Shown: positions 8,471-17,356 of the stretch, piece after piece
Numbering within the stretch: the first letter of the stretch is position 1
Layout of the letters: each line of letters starts with the position of its first letter
NCBI RefSeq assembly: GCF_001636615.1
Contig: NZ_LGEK01000019.1
Span: 124,001-188,000, forward strand
Length of the DNA: 64,000 bases
Origin: Mucilaginibacter sp. L294
GTDB lineage: Bacteria > Bacteroidota > Bacteroidia > Sphingobacteriales > Sphingobacteriaceae
Direction of reading: 5' to 3'
The notes under the pieces: generated by a model
The model's database searches: none
What the model saw: the letters and a program-made list of their open reading frames with translations, nothing else
Told to the model about the DNA's origin: nothing
Position numbers and translations under genes: made by a program

Positions 8471-9394
8471 ATGAGTATAGAATATGCCATAATTGTAAAA
8501 AACAAAACGCGGCTCGAGTCATTAATTGAGCGTTTTAATACAAAAGCACAAGCTAAGTTTTACATAGAGAGGCAGGGTGGGGATTTTGAAGATTACGTGA
8601 CAGAGCATGAGATTTTTCATGCCTCGTTAAATTCTCTTCAAAGCCAACTTTCAAAAGTGATCAAATACAAGATCATTGAAAGGAATTTTATTCCGTCGTT
8701 TATTTTTTCTGATAAAAATATAATAATTGTAATTGGACAGGATGGGCTTGTAGCCAACACCGCTAAATATGCGAAAGGGCTACCGATAGTAGCGGTGAAC
8801 CCAGACAAGCAACGGTACGATGGAGTGTTATTGCCTTTTGATGTCGGCAACTTTATTACAGGCGTAGAATATGTTATTACTAATAACTATAAAGCCAAAA
8901 AAATGAGTTTTGCCGAGGCTAAATTAAATGATGGACAAAGGTTATTGGCCTTTAACGATCTGTTTATAGGGGCATCATCACATGTATCGGCACGTTACAA
9001 AATATCATTTGGCAAAGAAACCGAGGAACATTCATCCAGCGGGCTTATTGTATCAACTCCGGCTGGTTCAACAGGGTGGTTAAGTTCCATTTTCAACATG
9101 GCTTATGGTGTCGCAGGTTTGTTTGAGAAAAACCTGACGCCCAAAAGGCCAAAGGTGAAAGAACGCGAATTACTCTTTGCAGTAAGGGAGCCTTTTCAAA
9201 GTATCCGTACACAGGTTGGTATAACGGCAGGTATTATAAACACCAAAAACATGCTAATTATTGAATCGTTAATGCCTGCAGGGGGGATAATATTTAGCGA
9301 TGGCGTTGAGGCCGATTTTCTTCAGTTTAACAGCGGTTCTATTGCAACAATAAGTGTAGCACCTGAAGCTGCCAACCTGGTAATAGTTAGCTAA
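8471..9394 (+). CDS. Diverged NAD kinase-like (ATP-NAD/DAG kinase fold) protein
   Basis: A 307-residue protein of the NAD kinase superfamily. Instead of the usual GGDGT it has IGQDGLVANTAKYA (about residues 93-106), which keeps the aspartate. The second family motif is well kept as STPAGSTGW (about 197-205, compared with TPTGSTAY in NAD kinases), and ISFSDGVE-like FSDGVEAD lies near the C-terminus. About 85 extra N-terminal residues (IIVKNKTRLESLIERFNTKA and following) are not usual in NadK. The sequence suggests a kinase acting on NAD or a related dinucleotide or sugar, or a binding-only paralogue. It is tightly coupled to the upstream SPFH gene (5-bp gap). Confidence 0.75.
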   Translation: MSIEYAIIVKNKTRLESLIERFNTKAQAKFYIERQGGDFEDYVTEHEIFHASLNSLQSQLSKVIKYKIIERNFIPSFIFSDKNIIIVIGQDGLVANTAKYAKGLPIVAVNPDKQRYDGVLLPFDVGNFITGVEYVITNNYKAKKMSFAEAKLNDGQRLLAFNDLFIGASSHVSARYKISFGKETEEHSSSGLIVSTPAGSTGWLSSIFNMAYGVAGLFEKNLTPKRPKVKERELLFAVREPFQSIRTQVGITAGIINTKNMLIIESLMPAGGIIFSDGVEADFLQFNSGSIATISVAPEAANLVIVS

Positions 9395-9419
9395 TATAAG
9401 TCCTTACACTCGCGTTCTA

Positions 9420-10262
9420 CTATAATCTGCCCTCCAAAAACTCATTCACCATCGCCACAAACAGATCGGGTATTTTACTTTCGGGTTTGGGGTTATATGC
9501 CTCGCCAATGTAACTGCCATGCGTGCCGGGCAAAATAGCCAGGCGCCCATGCGGTAACAATCCGGCCATTTTCGCGGCATGCTCTGGCGTGGCCAGATCC
9601 TGGTCTCCAATTACCACAAGAGCCGGGGCTTGTATCGAGCGAACCTGCTCATCCGTCCAGCCTTTAAAATCATGCATGCGCCGGGCGTCCTTATTAAACA
9701 TATTCATCAGGCCTTCGGGTGTGCCTATCTTCAGGTATTCATCTTTATAAATTTGTGGCATGTGGGTAAAATCAGGCGTTTCAAATCCTTTCCAGAACGT
9801 TTCAGGGGCGGCATCGCGACTGTAAAAGGCCGAAGCTATTATCAATTTGCCTACTTTATCCGCATGGCGGATGCCCAGTTCCAGGCAGGTTTGGCCGCCG
9901 TTGCTAAAACCTAAAAAATCGGCTTTGGCTATGTTAAGCTGGGTTAGCAATTCGGCCACATCGTCGGCATCCTGTGTAAAACTTTCGGGGGTATCGCGGT
10001 CGCCGCTGTGGCCGTGGGCCTGTAGCTCAACGGCAATAACCTGGTGCGTTTTAGCCAGCTCGGGCATTATCCTGCTAAAATTCGTTTTGATGGTTGAGCC
10101 GCCGCCGTGGATCAAAACCAGCGGACTACCGGTGCCGGATATTTCGTAATACATTTTTATGCCGTTTACACTGGCATATTTGCCCGTACTTTGGGCATCA
10201 GATAGATTAATTGCCATAATAAGTAATGTTAAACTTAAAATTAACGATCTTATAGTTTTCAT
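9420..10262 (-). CDS. Exported alpha/beta hydrolase
   Basis: A 280-residue protein with a signal peptide (KTIRSLILSLTLLIMAINLSDAQ) and an alpha/beta-hydrolase fold. The oxyanion loop is LVLIHGGGST (about residues 49-58), the nucleophile elbow GFSNGGQT places the serine at about 121, the acid is in VVIGDQDLATP (about 217), and the histidine in LPGTHGSYIG (about 249). Substrate is unknown. The gene ends close to the convergent NAD-kinase-like gene without a visible hairpin. Confidence 0.82.
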   Translation of the reverse strand: MKTIRSLILSLTLLIMAINLSDAQSTGKYASVNGIKMYYEISGTGSPLVLIHGGGSTIKTNFSRIMPELAKTHQVIAVELQAHGHSGDRDTPESFTQDADDVAELLTQLNIAKADFLGFSNGGQTCLELGIRHADKVGKLIIASAFYSRDAAPETFWKGFETPDFTHMPQIYKDEYLKIGTPEGLMNMFNKDARRMHDFKGWTDEQVRSIQAPALVVIGDQDLATPEHAAKMAGLLPHGRLAILPGTHGSYIGEAYNPKPESKIPDLFVAMVNEFLEGRL

Positions 10263-10275
10263 AAATATTGCATCC

Positions 10276-10290
10276 CCCGCCGAAGGCGGG
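10276..10290. other. Small GC-rich hairpin upstream of the hydrolase gene
   Basis: CCCGCC (10276-10281) pairs with GGCGGG (10285-10290) around a GAA loop, about 15 bp upstream of the hydrolase start at 10262. Its position in the 5' region, without a T-run, argues against a terminator; it could be a leader hairpin or a small dispersed repeat. Confidence 0.5.
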
Positions 10291-10390
10291 ATAAATCCGG
10301 TATGAGCTGCTGTAACCGTTCATTATACTTGATTTTTAGGCTTGTCTAAAAATTAAGTATTTGATTATCAGTTGTTCATGATAATTGGTG

Positions 10391-10416
10391 GCGTTCACGG
10401 CTGTGAACGTGAACAC
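10391..10416 (+). repeat. GTTCACGGC palindromic repeat, copy 1
   Basis: GCGTTCACGGCTGTGAACG forms a near-perfect hairpin just past the 3' end of the regulator gene at 10432. The 26 bp from 10391 match the reverse complement of 46215-46240 at 24 of 26 positions, showing that it is a dispersed element and not a one-off terminator. Confidence 0.8.
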
Positions 10417-10431
10417 TTTGAATTTACTTTG

Positions 10432-11412
10432 TTATGCTGCCTTATCCTTGTTGTATTTGTTCCTGTATTCTATAGGTGATAGGCCCGTTATCTTTTTAAA
10501 GATCATCCTAAAGGCCTTAGTATCGGTATAGCCAACGTTGTACATTACTTCGTTCACGTTCTCGCGGATGGTTTCCAGGCTCATTTTGGCGGCTTCTATC
10601 CGTACGCGCTGCATATATTCAACTACGGTGTTTGATGTTGCCTTTTTAAAGCGGCGTTCCAGGTGCCTGCGGCTAATGGCAAACAGATCGGCCAGATGGT
10701 CAACCGTTATTTTATCCCGGTAGTTATGCTCAATAAAATCCTGCGCTTTTTTAATTACCTCGTCCTCGTGATTCTTTTGCCCGTGGAAGATGATAAACAA
10801 CGACTGGCTGTTACGCTCAATATCTATCTCGAAAATTTTGGAGGAGTTGATGGCCATATCCCTGCCGGCAAATTTCTCTACCAGGTACAATAGCAGGTTG
10901 AGCGACGAGTATGCGCCGCCGCTGGTATAGATGCCGCCCTCATCGGTAATGATCTTGTAAGGCATCAGGTTTACCTCAGGGAACATTTTGCGGAACTCAT
11001 CGGCCATTAGCCAGTGTGTGGTACAGCTGCGGCCTTTAAGCAAGCCCGTAGAGGCCAAAATAAAGGCGCCTATGCAAAGCGAAACAACTTCGGCACCCGT
11101 TTTATATTGTTTGATAATCCAAGGGATAAAATCGCTGTTATCGCGTAATACTTTATTGATATCGCCATGTACCGCGGGGATAATGATCAGGTCGGTTTTG
11201 TCAACCTCTTCATACGTCATATCAGGCTTAATGGTGAACAGCCCGTTGGTTAGGGCGGTTTCCTTATTTAAACCTACCAGCTGTATTTTAAACAGCGGCG
11301 CTTTCTTCATCCTGTCAAGCGTTTGGTTCACCATAGAGAACATCTTATAAGTAGCCTCTATGTTGCTCAGGCTGGTTTCGCCCTGCGGAATGAGTATTGA
11401 TATGTGTTTCAT
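10432..11412 (-). CDS. GlxA-type AraC family regulator (DJ-1/PfpI domain plus HTH)
   Basis: A 326-residue protein read from the ATG at 11412 (MKHISILIPQGETSL). An upstream in-frame ATG at 11448 would add 12 residues that do not fit the DJ-1 fold. Residues 1-190 are a DJ-1/PfpI-like amidotransferase-fold domain with VVSLCIGAFILASTGLL carrying the nucleophile-elbow cysteine. The C-terminal 100 residues are an AraC HTH domain (LADLFAISRRHLERRFKKAT and MYNVGYTDTKAFRMIFKKIT). Members sense metabolites or stress and activate adjacent genes. It is divergent from the small-protein operon starting at 11527, which is its likely target. Confidence 0.88.
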   Translation of the reverse strand: MKHISILIPQGETSLSNIEATYKMFSMVNQTLDRMKKAPLFKIQLVGLNKETALTNGLFTIKPDMTYEEVDKTDLIIIPAVHGDINKVLRDNSDFIPWIIKQYKTGAEVVSLCIGAFILASTGLLKGRSCTTHWLMADEFRKMFPEVNLMPYKIITDEGGIYTSGGAYSSLNLLLYLVEKFAGRDMAINSSKIFEIDIERNSQSLFIIFHGQKNHEDEVIKKAQDFIEHNYRDKITVDHLADLFAISRRHLERRFKKATSNTVVEYMQRVRIEAAKMSLETIRENVNEVMYNVGYTDTKAFRMIFKKITGLSPIEYRNKYNKDKAA

Positions 11413-11526
11413 AGTTTCAAAGGTAGATGGTATCATCGTCGCAATCAACCCCTTAGATTGTCGTAATTACCCCCTTTTAAATATAACAAAGCGCCGCACC
11501 TTTGTAATGCATCAACACATTTATTT

Positions 11527-11739
11527 ATGATGATCGAGGTTTTTAAAACAAACGTTCAGGAAAAAGATAGGTCGAAGGTGCTTATCCAAAAGCTCCTGGA
11601 GCAGTTCCCGGCCAGCAAAATAAATTTCGATCTGGAAGACTGCGATAAGATACTGCGGGTAGAAGGGAAAGATTTTTGCGCACACCGGATCATTGAATTG
11701 CTTAAATTGAATGGACATTACTGCGAGATACTCACTTAA
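11527..11739 (+). CDS. Small ferredoxin-like-fold protein, HMA-like without CxxC
   Basis: A 70-residue protein (MIEVFKTNVQEKDRSKVL...ILT) with a predicted beta-alpha-beta-beta-alpha-beta pattern resembling heavy-metal-associated domains. The metal-binding CxxC is absent; single cysteines occur in LEDCDK and DFCAHR and YCEIL. An ATG three bases downstream (11530) is equally possible. It is the first gene after the divergent promoter region shared with the AraC-type regulator, and same-strand genes follow at short spacing. Function unknown. Confidence 0.7.
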   Translation: MMIEVFKTNVQEKDRSKVLIQKLLEQFPASKINFDLEDCDKILRVEGKDFCAHRIIELLKLNGHYCEILT

Positions 11740-11768
11740 CCAATTATAAACGTATTAAAACCAAAACA

Positions 11769-12179
11769 ATGTCAAAAATTAGCGCCTACATCAACTTTAA
11801 AAATAACCAATGCAGCGAGGCCATGACCTTTTACCAAAGTGTATTAGGTGGCGAGCTAAGCCTGATGCCGGTAAAAGATTCGCCGATGAAAGATAATTTC
11901 CCGGGCGAAGCGCAAAAAGGCATACTGCATGCCGACCTTACCGGGAGCGATTTCAGCCTGCTCGGAACGGATATGCCCAACCCAAATATCAAAGCCGTTG
12001 TTGGGCTGGTATCATTAACCATAACCTGTGCTAATAAAGCCGATGTGCAAGAAAAGTTTGCCAAACTTGCCGAAGGCGGTAAAGTAGTACACGAAGTGAT
12101 GACCTTTTTTGCCGGTACTATGGGTAATGTTATTGATAAGTATGGTATTGGCTGGGGTGTATTTACAGAAGAAATATAA
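11769..12179 (+). CDS. VOC family (PhnB/glyoxalase-like) protein
   Basis: A 136-residue protein with the PhnB-type VOC fold: SAYINFKNNQCSEAMTFYQ at the start, the VLGGELSLMPV strand, and the C-terminal FFAGTMGNVIDKYGIGWGVF, a hallmark of the PhnB-like branch. The superfamily binds a divalent metal and acts as glyoxalase, dioxygenase or resistance protein; substrate here is unknown. It is the second gene of a five-gene run with the GlxA-type regulator facing it. Confidence 0.85.
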   Translation: MSKISAYINFKNNQCSEAMTFYQSVLGGELSLMPVKDSPMKDNFPGEAQKGILHADLTGSDFSLLGTDMPNPNIKAVVGLVSLTITCANKADVQEKFAKLAEGGKVVHEVMTFFAGTMGNVIDKYGIGWGVFTEEI

Positions 12180-12198
12180 CTAATAAACATTAACTATC

Positions 12199-12579
12199 AT
12201 GAAACAAAAAACCATAGCTATAATCTATTGGGTGCTGACCATTTTATTCGCATTAGCCATGCTGGGCGATGCTTACGGCGGCATAACCAAACAAGAAGCC
12301 GGGCAGGAAGTTATGCGCCATTTAGGTTACCCCATTTATATTATGGTGATAACCGGTGTGTTTAAACTATTCGGCGCCATTGCCATACTGCAAAACAAGT
12401 TTAAAATTATAAAAGAGTGGGCATTTGCCGGTTTTGCCATTAACTTTATTGGTGCGTTTGCATCAAGGGCTTTTGTGGGCGATGATGCGGGGTTGTTAAT
12501 AATGCCGCTGGTAATACTTGTAATAATGTTTATCTTGTACTACTTCTGGAAGAGATACCAAACCATTAAAACCTCATAA
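12199..12579 (+). CDS. DoxX-like four-helix membrane protein
   Basis: A 126-residue integral membrane protein with four hydrophobic helices (about residues 7-27, 47-68, 75-95 and 97-117). The order and the GYPIYIMVITGVFKLFGAIAIL segment match the DoxX-like family. Members have poorly known roles in redox or quinone-linked membrane processes. It lies 19 bp after the VOC gene and 2 bp before the SRPBCC gene, so it is co-transcribed. Confidence 0.8.
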   Translation: MKQKTIAIIYWVLTILFALAMLGDAYGGITKQEAGQEVMRHLGYPIYIMVITGVFKLFGAIAILQNKFKIIKEWAFAGFAINFIGAFASRAFVGDDAGLLIMPLVILVIMFILYYFWKRYQTIKTS

Positions 12580-12581
12580 CA

Positions 12582-13124
12582 ATGGATACCTTAACCATCA
12601 TTTTAGGGATAATTGGAGCTATTGTAGTAGTAGTGCTATTATTGGCCCTTATTGCTCCAAAAGAATATGCAGTACAGCGAAGCATTATTATCAGTAAACC
12701 CCGCCAGCAGATTTTTGATTACATCAGGTTTCTGCGCAATATGGACTATTACAGCAAATGGGTAATGACCGACCCCAATAAACGGATGGCCTATACCGGT
12801 ACCGATGGCACCGAGGGTTTTACCGCCGCATGGGATAGCGATATTAAACAAGCCGGCAAAGGTGAGCAAACCATCGAAAAGATTATTGACGGCGAGCGGA
12901 TTGATATCCGGGTAGTTTTTATAAAACCATTTGCGGGCGTAGCTGATACCTACATTGCAACACAATCGGTAACGGATAATACCACTACTGTAAAATGGGC
13001 CTTTGCCAGTAAAATGTCATTCCCGATGAACGCTATGCTGTTATTTATGAACATGGAGAAGATGTTAGGGGCCGATATGGAGATAAGCCTGAATAACCTG
13101 AAACAAATCATGGAGAAAGAATAG
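12582..13124 (+). CDS. SRPBCC family protein with N-terminal membrane anchor
   Basis: A 180-residue protein with one N-terminal hydrophobic segment (about residues 4-24) followed by a START/polyketide-cyclase-like ligand-binding domain (VQRSIIISKPRQQIFDYIRFLRN, VKWAFASKMSFPMNAMLLFMN). Such domains bind hydrophobic ligands. The spacing to the upstream DoxX-like gene is 2 bp, and a second DoxX-like gene follows, suggesting a joint membrane-linked role that I cannot define. Confidence 0.82.
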   Translation: MDTLTIILGIIGAIVVVVLLLALIAPKEYAVQRSIIISKPRQQIFDYIRFLRNMDYYSKWVMTDPNKRMAYTGTDGTEGFTAAWDSDIKQAGKGEQTIEKIIDGERIDIRVVFIKPFAGVADTYIATQSVTDNTTTVKWAFASKMSFPMNAMLLFMNMEKMLGADMEISLNNLKQIMEKE

Positions 13125-13155
13125 AAGGAAACTTAAACACTAAACTTTAAATATT

Positions 13156-13539
13156 ATGAAAATTGCAATGATCATTGTACGTACCCTGATGGGGTTGATG
13201 TTCCTGTTCGCATCGGTTGTAGTACTTTTTAAAATCAACATGGGCAAAATGCCCGAAATGAGCGAGGCCAACAAAACCTTTATGGCAGGTATAACGGCGT
13301 CGGGCTATTTAATGACCTTTATAAAGGTAACAGAACTAGTATGTGCTATATTATTTTTAATTGGCCGTTACGTAACCCTTGCTACTGTTGTGATATTTCC
13401 TATCGTCATAAATATTTTATTAACGCACATATTTGTAGCCCCCGAAGGTGTACCTACGGCAGCAGCATTGTTAATTGGTAACCTGTTCCTGGCATATTAC
13501 TACCGTAAAAACTATGCAACGCTATTCGCCGCTAAATAA
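13156..13539 (+). CDS. Second DoxX-like membrane protein
   Basis: A 127-residue protein with four hydrophobic helices (about residues 4-23, 45-66, 70-90 and 98-118). It is similar in layout to the product at 12199 but different in sequence (MKIAMIIVRTLMGLMFLFAS). It resembles DoxX/DUF4267-like small membrane proteins. It is the last gene of the run that begins at 11527; a long imperfect inverted repeat and a terminator follow. Confidence 0.75.
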   Translation: MKIAMIIVRTLMGLMFLFASVVVLFKINMGKMPEMSEANKTFMAGITASGYLMTFIKVTELVCAILFLIGRYVTLATVVIFPIVINILLTHIFVAPEGVPTAAALLIGNLFLAYYYRKNYATLFAAK

Positions 13540-13548
13540 TTAGAAAGA

Positions 13549-13665
13549 TTAACCGCAGAGGGCACAAAGACATACAAAATATATTATCCACAAAGGAAGA
13601 AGGAGCAGGGCTCTGAGTTCTCTGGATTTAAGAATGTGCAAATTCTCTGTGTCCTCTGTGGTTAA
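13549..13665. repeat. Long imperfect inverted repeat, CCGCAGAGG type
   Basis: The 22-nt arms 13549-13570 (TTAACCGCAGAGGGCACAAA...) and 13644-13665 (...GTGTCCTCTGTGGTTAA) pair at all but one position if G-U pairs are allowed, enclosing about 73 nt. It sits at the 3' end of the DoxX-like gene. Its size and lack of coding content fit a small dispersed palindromic element. Confidence 0.75.
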
Positions 13666-13680
13666 AATAGCAAGCCAAGC

Positions 13681-13718
13681 AAGAAAGCCGCACCAAAACT
13701 GGCGCGGCTTTCTTGTTT
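13681..13718. terminator. Bidirectional terminator between convergent operons
   Basis: AAGAAAGCCGC (13681-13691) pairs exactly with GCGGCTTTCTT (13704-13714) around a 12-nt loop. It lies between the convergent DoxX-like gene and the hexosaminidase gene. Confidence 0.8.
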
Positions 13719-13739
13719 CTGCAAAGTAATAACTGCCAA

Positions 13740-15647
13740 CTACTTTCCTAGCCTGCGTTTTAACTCATCAATCGGCATGCTTACCATGCGGCCAACCGGC
13801 TGCTTGCCACGATAGGTAATCACTTTTAACTGGGTAGCATCAATAGGAATATTAAGAATGCCAGTGTATTTAGGATAAAAATTATCGGGGTATGAATTGT
13901 CAAAACTGTAGTAAATATCAAGCCCCTGTACTTCGTTGGTTAAGGTGACATTTAAAGTACTGTCGGCGTTGCGGCCCGGTTTAAAGTCAGGGTCATAAGC
14001 GCTTGGGGCGTATTTGGTTTCGGCCTCGTTAAAACGCGCAAAGTGTTTTTCAACCTTGCTAAAGAAGGTATTAAAATTCTTTTTAGATGCCGGCGACCAT
14101 ACGCTCTCTGCCAGCGCAAACCCACGCGGCCAAGTCATATATTCCGCCTGGCGGATGTTATACACCTGCTCTGTCCAAAGGTTGGCTTGCCCACCTTTTA
14201 TCATTTTGGCATCAACGCCTTCGGGTACCGGGTCAAATTCGTAAGTTTTGCTTAGGCGCAGGCTGGCATAAACATGCGGCTCCATTACGCGGTCGCTTTG
14301 CATATAATCCAGGTAAACAAAAGTGGTTGGGCTCATTACAACTTCGTGGCCAAGCTTGGCAGCTTCAATGCCGCCTTTAACACCTCGCCAGCTCATTAAA
14401 GCCGCATTAGGGCCAATGCCACCTTCCAGAATCTCGTCCCAGCCCATGAATTTTTTACCTTTCGATTCTACTATTTTCTCCAATCGTTTTTCAAAATAGC
14501 TTTGAACTTCTTCCTGTGTTTTCAGGTTTTCTTTAGCCATTAAAGCTTTAACGGCATCGCTTTGCTCCCAAAAATTCTTGGCGCACTCATCCCCACCTAC
14601 ATGTATATAGCCAAAAGGGAATAGCTGGGCAATTTCGCCCATTACCTTATCTAAAAACTGATAGGTGAATTCGCCGGCAGGGTTTAGTGTATTATCCACC
14701 AGCGCTGGGTGGCCGGGTTTTGACCAGTCCATTATCCTCTCGCCATAACGTACTGTGTATTTATCAGCACCGGCAGTAGCCGATAATTCCGGATACGATG
14801 CTACAGCAGCCAGGCTGTGGCCGGGTACATCAACCTCGGGTAAAATGTTCACAAAACGATCCTGCGCATATTTTACTACTTCGCGTATATCATCTTGTGT
14901 ATAATAACCGCCATAAGTGCGTGGCTCATTGGGTTTTGGCGGTGTAAAGTTGCCAAATTCACCTTCGCGCTTAATATTGTAGGCGCCAACTGTAGTTAAT
15001 TTAGGGAAGCTTTTTATTTCTATCCTCCATCCTTCATCATCTGTTAAGTGCCAGTGGAACAAGTTAAGCTTGTATTTAGCCATGTTATCAATATAACTCA
15101 TCACTTCTTTCTTGGTGAAGAAATGGCGCGATACATCAAACATCAATCCCCTCCACTCAAAACGCGGATAGTCTGTAATATCAACAACAGGCACAGCCCA
15201 TTTTACATTTTTGGCAACTACTTTGCCCTCAATTTCTTTCGGCAGCAGTTGCAGCAAGGTTTGTACACCATAATATAAACCGGCTTCGGTATTGGCGCGT
15301 ATGGTTATGCCTTTTGCCTTGGCCGATAGGTAATATCCCTCTTTGCCGATCACATTATCCGTGGTTTTGTTCAGTACCAGCTTAATAGCGGCTGCAGGGG
15401 CAACTGCATTAATGCGGATGATCTTACCTGTAGCTGTAGAGAATTTGTTTTTGATAAGGTTAAGCACGGGTGTCATCCCTTCTTGTGAACCTGCCTGCAC
15501 GGTTAAAACAGCCGGTAATACAAACTGCCCGGTGTGCGTAGTTATTTTAACAGGTTCGGGAATAATGGCTATGCTTGTATTGGCTTGCTGCGCAAAAACA
15601 AAAGTGCCCATAAGGCAGGAACATACCAGTAAGGATAATTTTTTCAT
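13740..15647 (-). CDS. Exported beta-N-acetylhexosaminidase (GH20)
   Basis: A 635-residue enzyme with a signal peptide (KKLSLLVCSCLMGTFVFAQ), an N-terminal GH20b alpha/beta domain (about residues 25-150), the GH20 TIM barrel (about 155-500) and a C-terminal beta domain of the chitobiase type. Catalytic residues are in IHVGGDECA (Asp-Glu near residue 350); the substrate-binding WHLTDDEGWR is near 200. It removes terminal GlcNAc or GalNAc from glycans. It stands alone between a terminator and a 227-bp upstream region shared with the divergent oxidoreductase gene. Confidence 0.93.
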   Translation of the reverse strand: MKKLSLLVCSCLMGTFVFAQQANTSIAIIPEPVKITTHTGQFVLPAVLTVQAGSQEGMTPVLNLIKNKFSTATGKIIRINAVAPAAAIKLVLNKTTDNVIGKEGYYLSAKAKGITIRANTEAGLYYGVQTLLQLLPKEIEGKVVAKNVKWAVPVVDITDYPRFEWRGLMFDVSRHFFTKKEVMSYIDNMAKYKLNLFHWHLTDDEGWRIEIKSFPKLTTVGAYNIKREGEFGNFTPPKPNEPRTYGGYYTQDDIREVVKYAQDRFVNILPEVDVPGHSLAAVASYPELSATAGADKYTVRYGERIMDWSKPGHPALVDNTLNPAGEFTYQFLDKVMGEIAQLFPFGYIHVGGDECAKNFWEQSDAVKALMAKENLKTQEEVQSYFEKRLEKIVESKGKKFMGWDEILEGGIGPNAALMSWRGVKGGIEAAKLGHEVVMSPTTFVYLDYMQSDRVMEPHVYASLRLSKTYEFDPVPEGVDAKMIKGGQANLWTEQVYNIRQAEYMTWPRGFALAESVWSPASKKNFNTFFSKVEKHFARFNEAETKYAPSAYDPDFKPGRNADSTLNVTLTNEVQGLDIYYSFDNSYPDNFYPKYTGILNIPIDATQLKVITYRGKQPVGRMVSMPIDELKRRLGK

Positions 15648-15874
15648 ACAGTATAATTGATAGTTTACAGATTGGGGTAATCACCCGCAATTTATAACTT
15701 TTTAAATAATATTAAGAAGTTTTTTATAGTTTTAAATACAGGTTGCAACTAACTGTGTATTAATATCTGCAAAGGCTTTTTCGTTTTAGTATTTTTATTA
15801 AATTGCCTTTTTTAAACAATTAATTGCGCCTGCAATTAATTAACCAATTATTAAAGCTTAACTTATTTAACACC

Positions 15875-17269
15875 ATGGGCACAGACCGTAGAAAGTTTTT
15901 GAAGCATTTAGGTACCTCTGTTTTGCTGACATCCGCATCGCTTACCAGTTTAGCAGCAAAAGAGGAAGAAGAAGTGAGGATATTACGTGCCGAAAAGCGC
16001 ATTTCGCCTAACGACAAAATACGCATAGCTACCATTGGCATGGGTATAATGGGTTATAATGATACAAACGCCGCTTTAAGCGTACCCGGTGTAGAAATGG
16101 TTGCCGCCTGCGACTTGTACAAAGGCCGCCTGGAACACGCCAAAGAAGTGTACGGGAAAAACCTGTTCACTACCGTGGACCACCGCGAGATACTTGACCG
16201 CAAGGATATAGATGCGGTTATTATTGCCACCAGCGATAACTGGCACAGCCAGATAGCTATTGACGCGATGCGCAAAGGCAAATCTGTTTACAGCGAAAAG
16301 CCAATGGTGCATAAAATTAGCCAGGGGCTGGAAGAGATAAGAGTGCAAAAAGAAACCAAAGCGGTTTTCCAGGTGGGCAGCCAGCGCGTAAGCAGTATTG
16401 CTTACCGTAAAGCCAAAGAAATGTATGAATCGGGCGCTATTGGTAAGATCAACTCTATCGAAGCATCATTTAACCGGCAGGATGCCCTGGGCGCATGGCA
16501 ATATACTATCCCAACAGATGGTAACATCAAAAATGTGGACTGGGCGCGGTTCCAGGCAAACGTTGATAAGAAAATGGATTTTGATCCCAACCGGTTTTTT
16601 AGGTGGAGAAACTACCGCGAGTACGGCACAGGCGTTGCTGGCGACCTTTTTGTGCACCTGTTAACCGGCATTCACTTTATTACCGGCTCAAAAGGCCCCG
16701 AGAGTATTTACTCCATTGGCGACCTGGCTTACTGGAAGGATGGACGCAATGTGCCCGATGTGATGAGCGCCGTTGTACGCTATGGCGAAACTAAAGAGCA
16801 CCCGGCTTTCCAGGTTACTTTAAGGGTTAACTTTATTAGCGGCGAGGGGGATAAAACCACAACCAAGATCGTAGGATCTGAAGGGGTAATGGATATAGGC
16901 GGCGAGGGCGAAAGTTTCAGGATCCAGCAGAACAAAATGGCAGCTGCGCCCGGTATTGGCGGCTGGGACTCGTATTTTACCTATACCGAAGCAGAGCAAA
17001 AACTTTTAATGGACGACTATAACAAACGCTATACCCAGGAGCAACGTACAAGGCCGAAATTTGAGCCGATAACTTACCGCGCACCCGATGACTACAATGC
17101 CTCGAACGACCATTTTGCCAATTTTATGGACTCGATACGTACCGGGAAACCTGTTGTAGAGGATGCCGTGTTTGGTTTCCGCGCGGCAGCACCCGCACTG
17201 GCCTGTAACGATAGCTATTTCCAAAATAAGGTTATCCACTGGGATGCCGAGAATATGAAGATAGTTTAA
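15875..17269 (+). CDS. Tat-exported Gfo/Idh/MocA family oxidoreductase
   Basis: A 464-residue protein read from the ATG at 15875; an upstream ATG at 15824 would bury the signal. The N-terminus DRRKFLKHLGTSVLL is a twin-arginine signal. The NAD-binding Rossmann motif is IATIGMGIMGYND (about residues 50-62), and the family EKP motif is YSEKPMVHKI (about 144). Periplasmic members with bound NAD act on sugars by transient 3-keto formation, as in NAD-dependent glycosidases and epimerases. This fits the GMC/DUF1080 set 5 kb downstream, but the substrate is not known. Confidence 0.88.
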   Translation: MGTDRRKFLKHLGTSVLLTSASLTSLAAKEEEEVRILRAEKRISPNDKIRIATIGMGIMGYNDTNAALSVPGVEMVAACDLYKGRLEHAKEVYGKNLFTTVDHREILDRKDIDAVIIATSDNWHSQIAIDAMRKGKSVYSEKPMVHKISQGLEEIRVQKETKAVFQVGSQRVSSIAYRKAKEMYESGAIGKINSIEASFNRQDALGAWQYTIPTDGNIKNVDWARFQANVDKKMDFDPNRFFRWRNYREYGTGVAGDLFVHLLTGIHFITGSKGPESIYSIGDLAYWKDGRNVPDVMSAVVRYGETKEHPAFQVTLRVNFISGEGDKTTTKIVGSEGVMDIGGEGESFRIQQNKMAAAPGIGGWDSYFTYTEAEQKLLMDDYNKRYTQEQRTRPKFEPITYRAPDDYNASNDHFANFMDSIRTGKPVVEDAVFGFRAAAPALACNDSYFQNKVIHWDAENMKIV

Positions 17270-17320
17270 GGTTAGAATCAGGAGATAAGAATCAAAAGAC
17301 AAGACCGGATATTATACAAT

Positions 17321-17356
17321 AGAAAAGCCGCCCGCTAATCAGCGGCGGCTTTCTTG
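17321..17356 (+). terminator. Rho-independent terminator
   Basis: AAAGCCGCCCGCT and AGCGGCGGCTTT pair around AATC with one mismatch and are followed by a short pyrimidine run, 55 bp after the oxidoreductase stop. Confidence 0.8.

Noticed and set aside
10940-10975. TTGTAAGG inside the GlxA-type regulator gene as a promoter
   Set aside because: It is coding sequence on the opposite strand and the bases 15 nt further are not CGAC.
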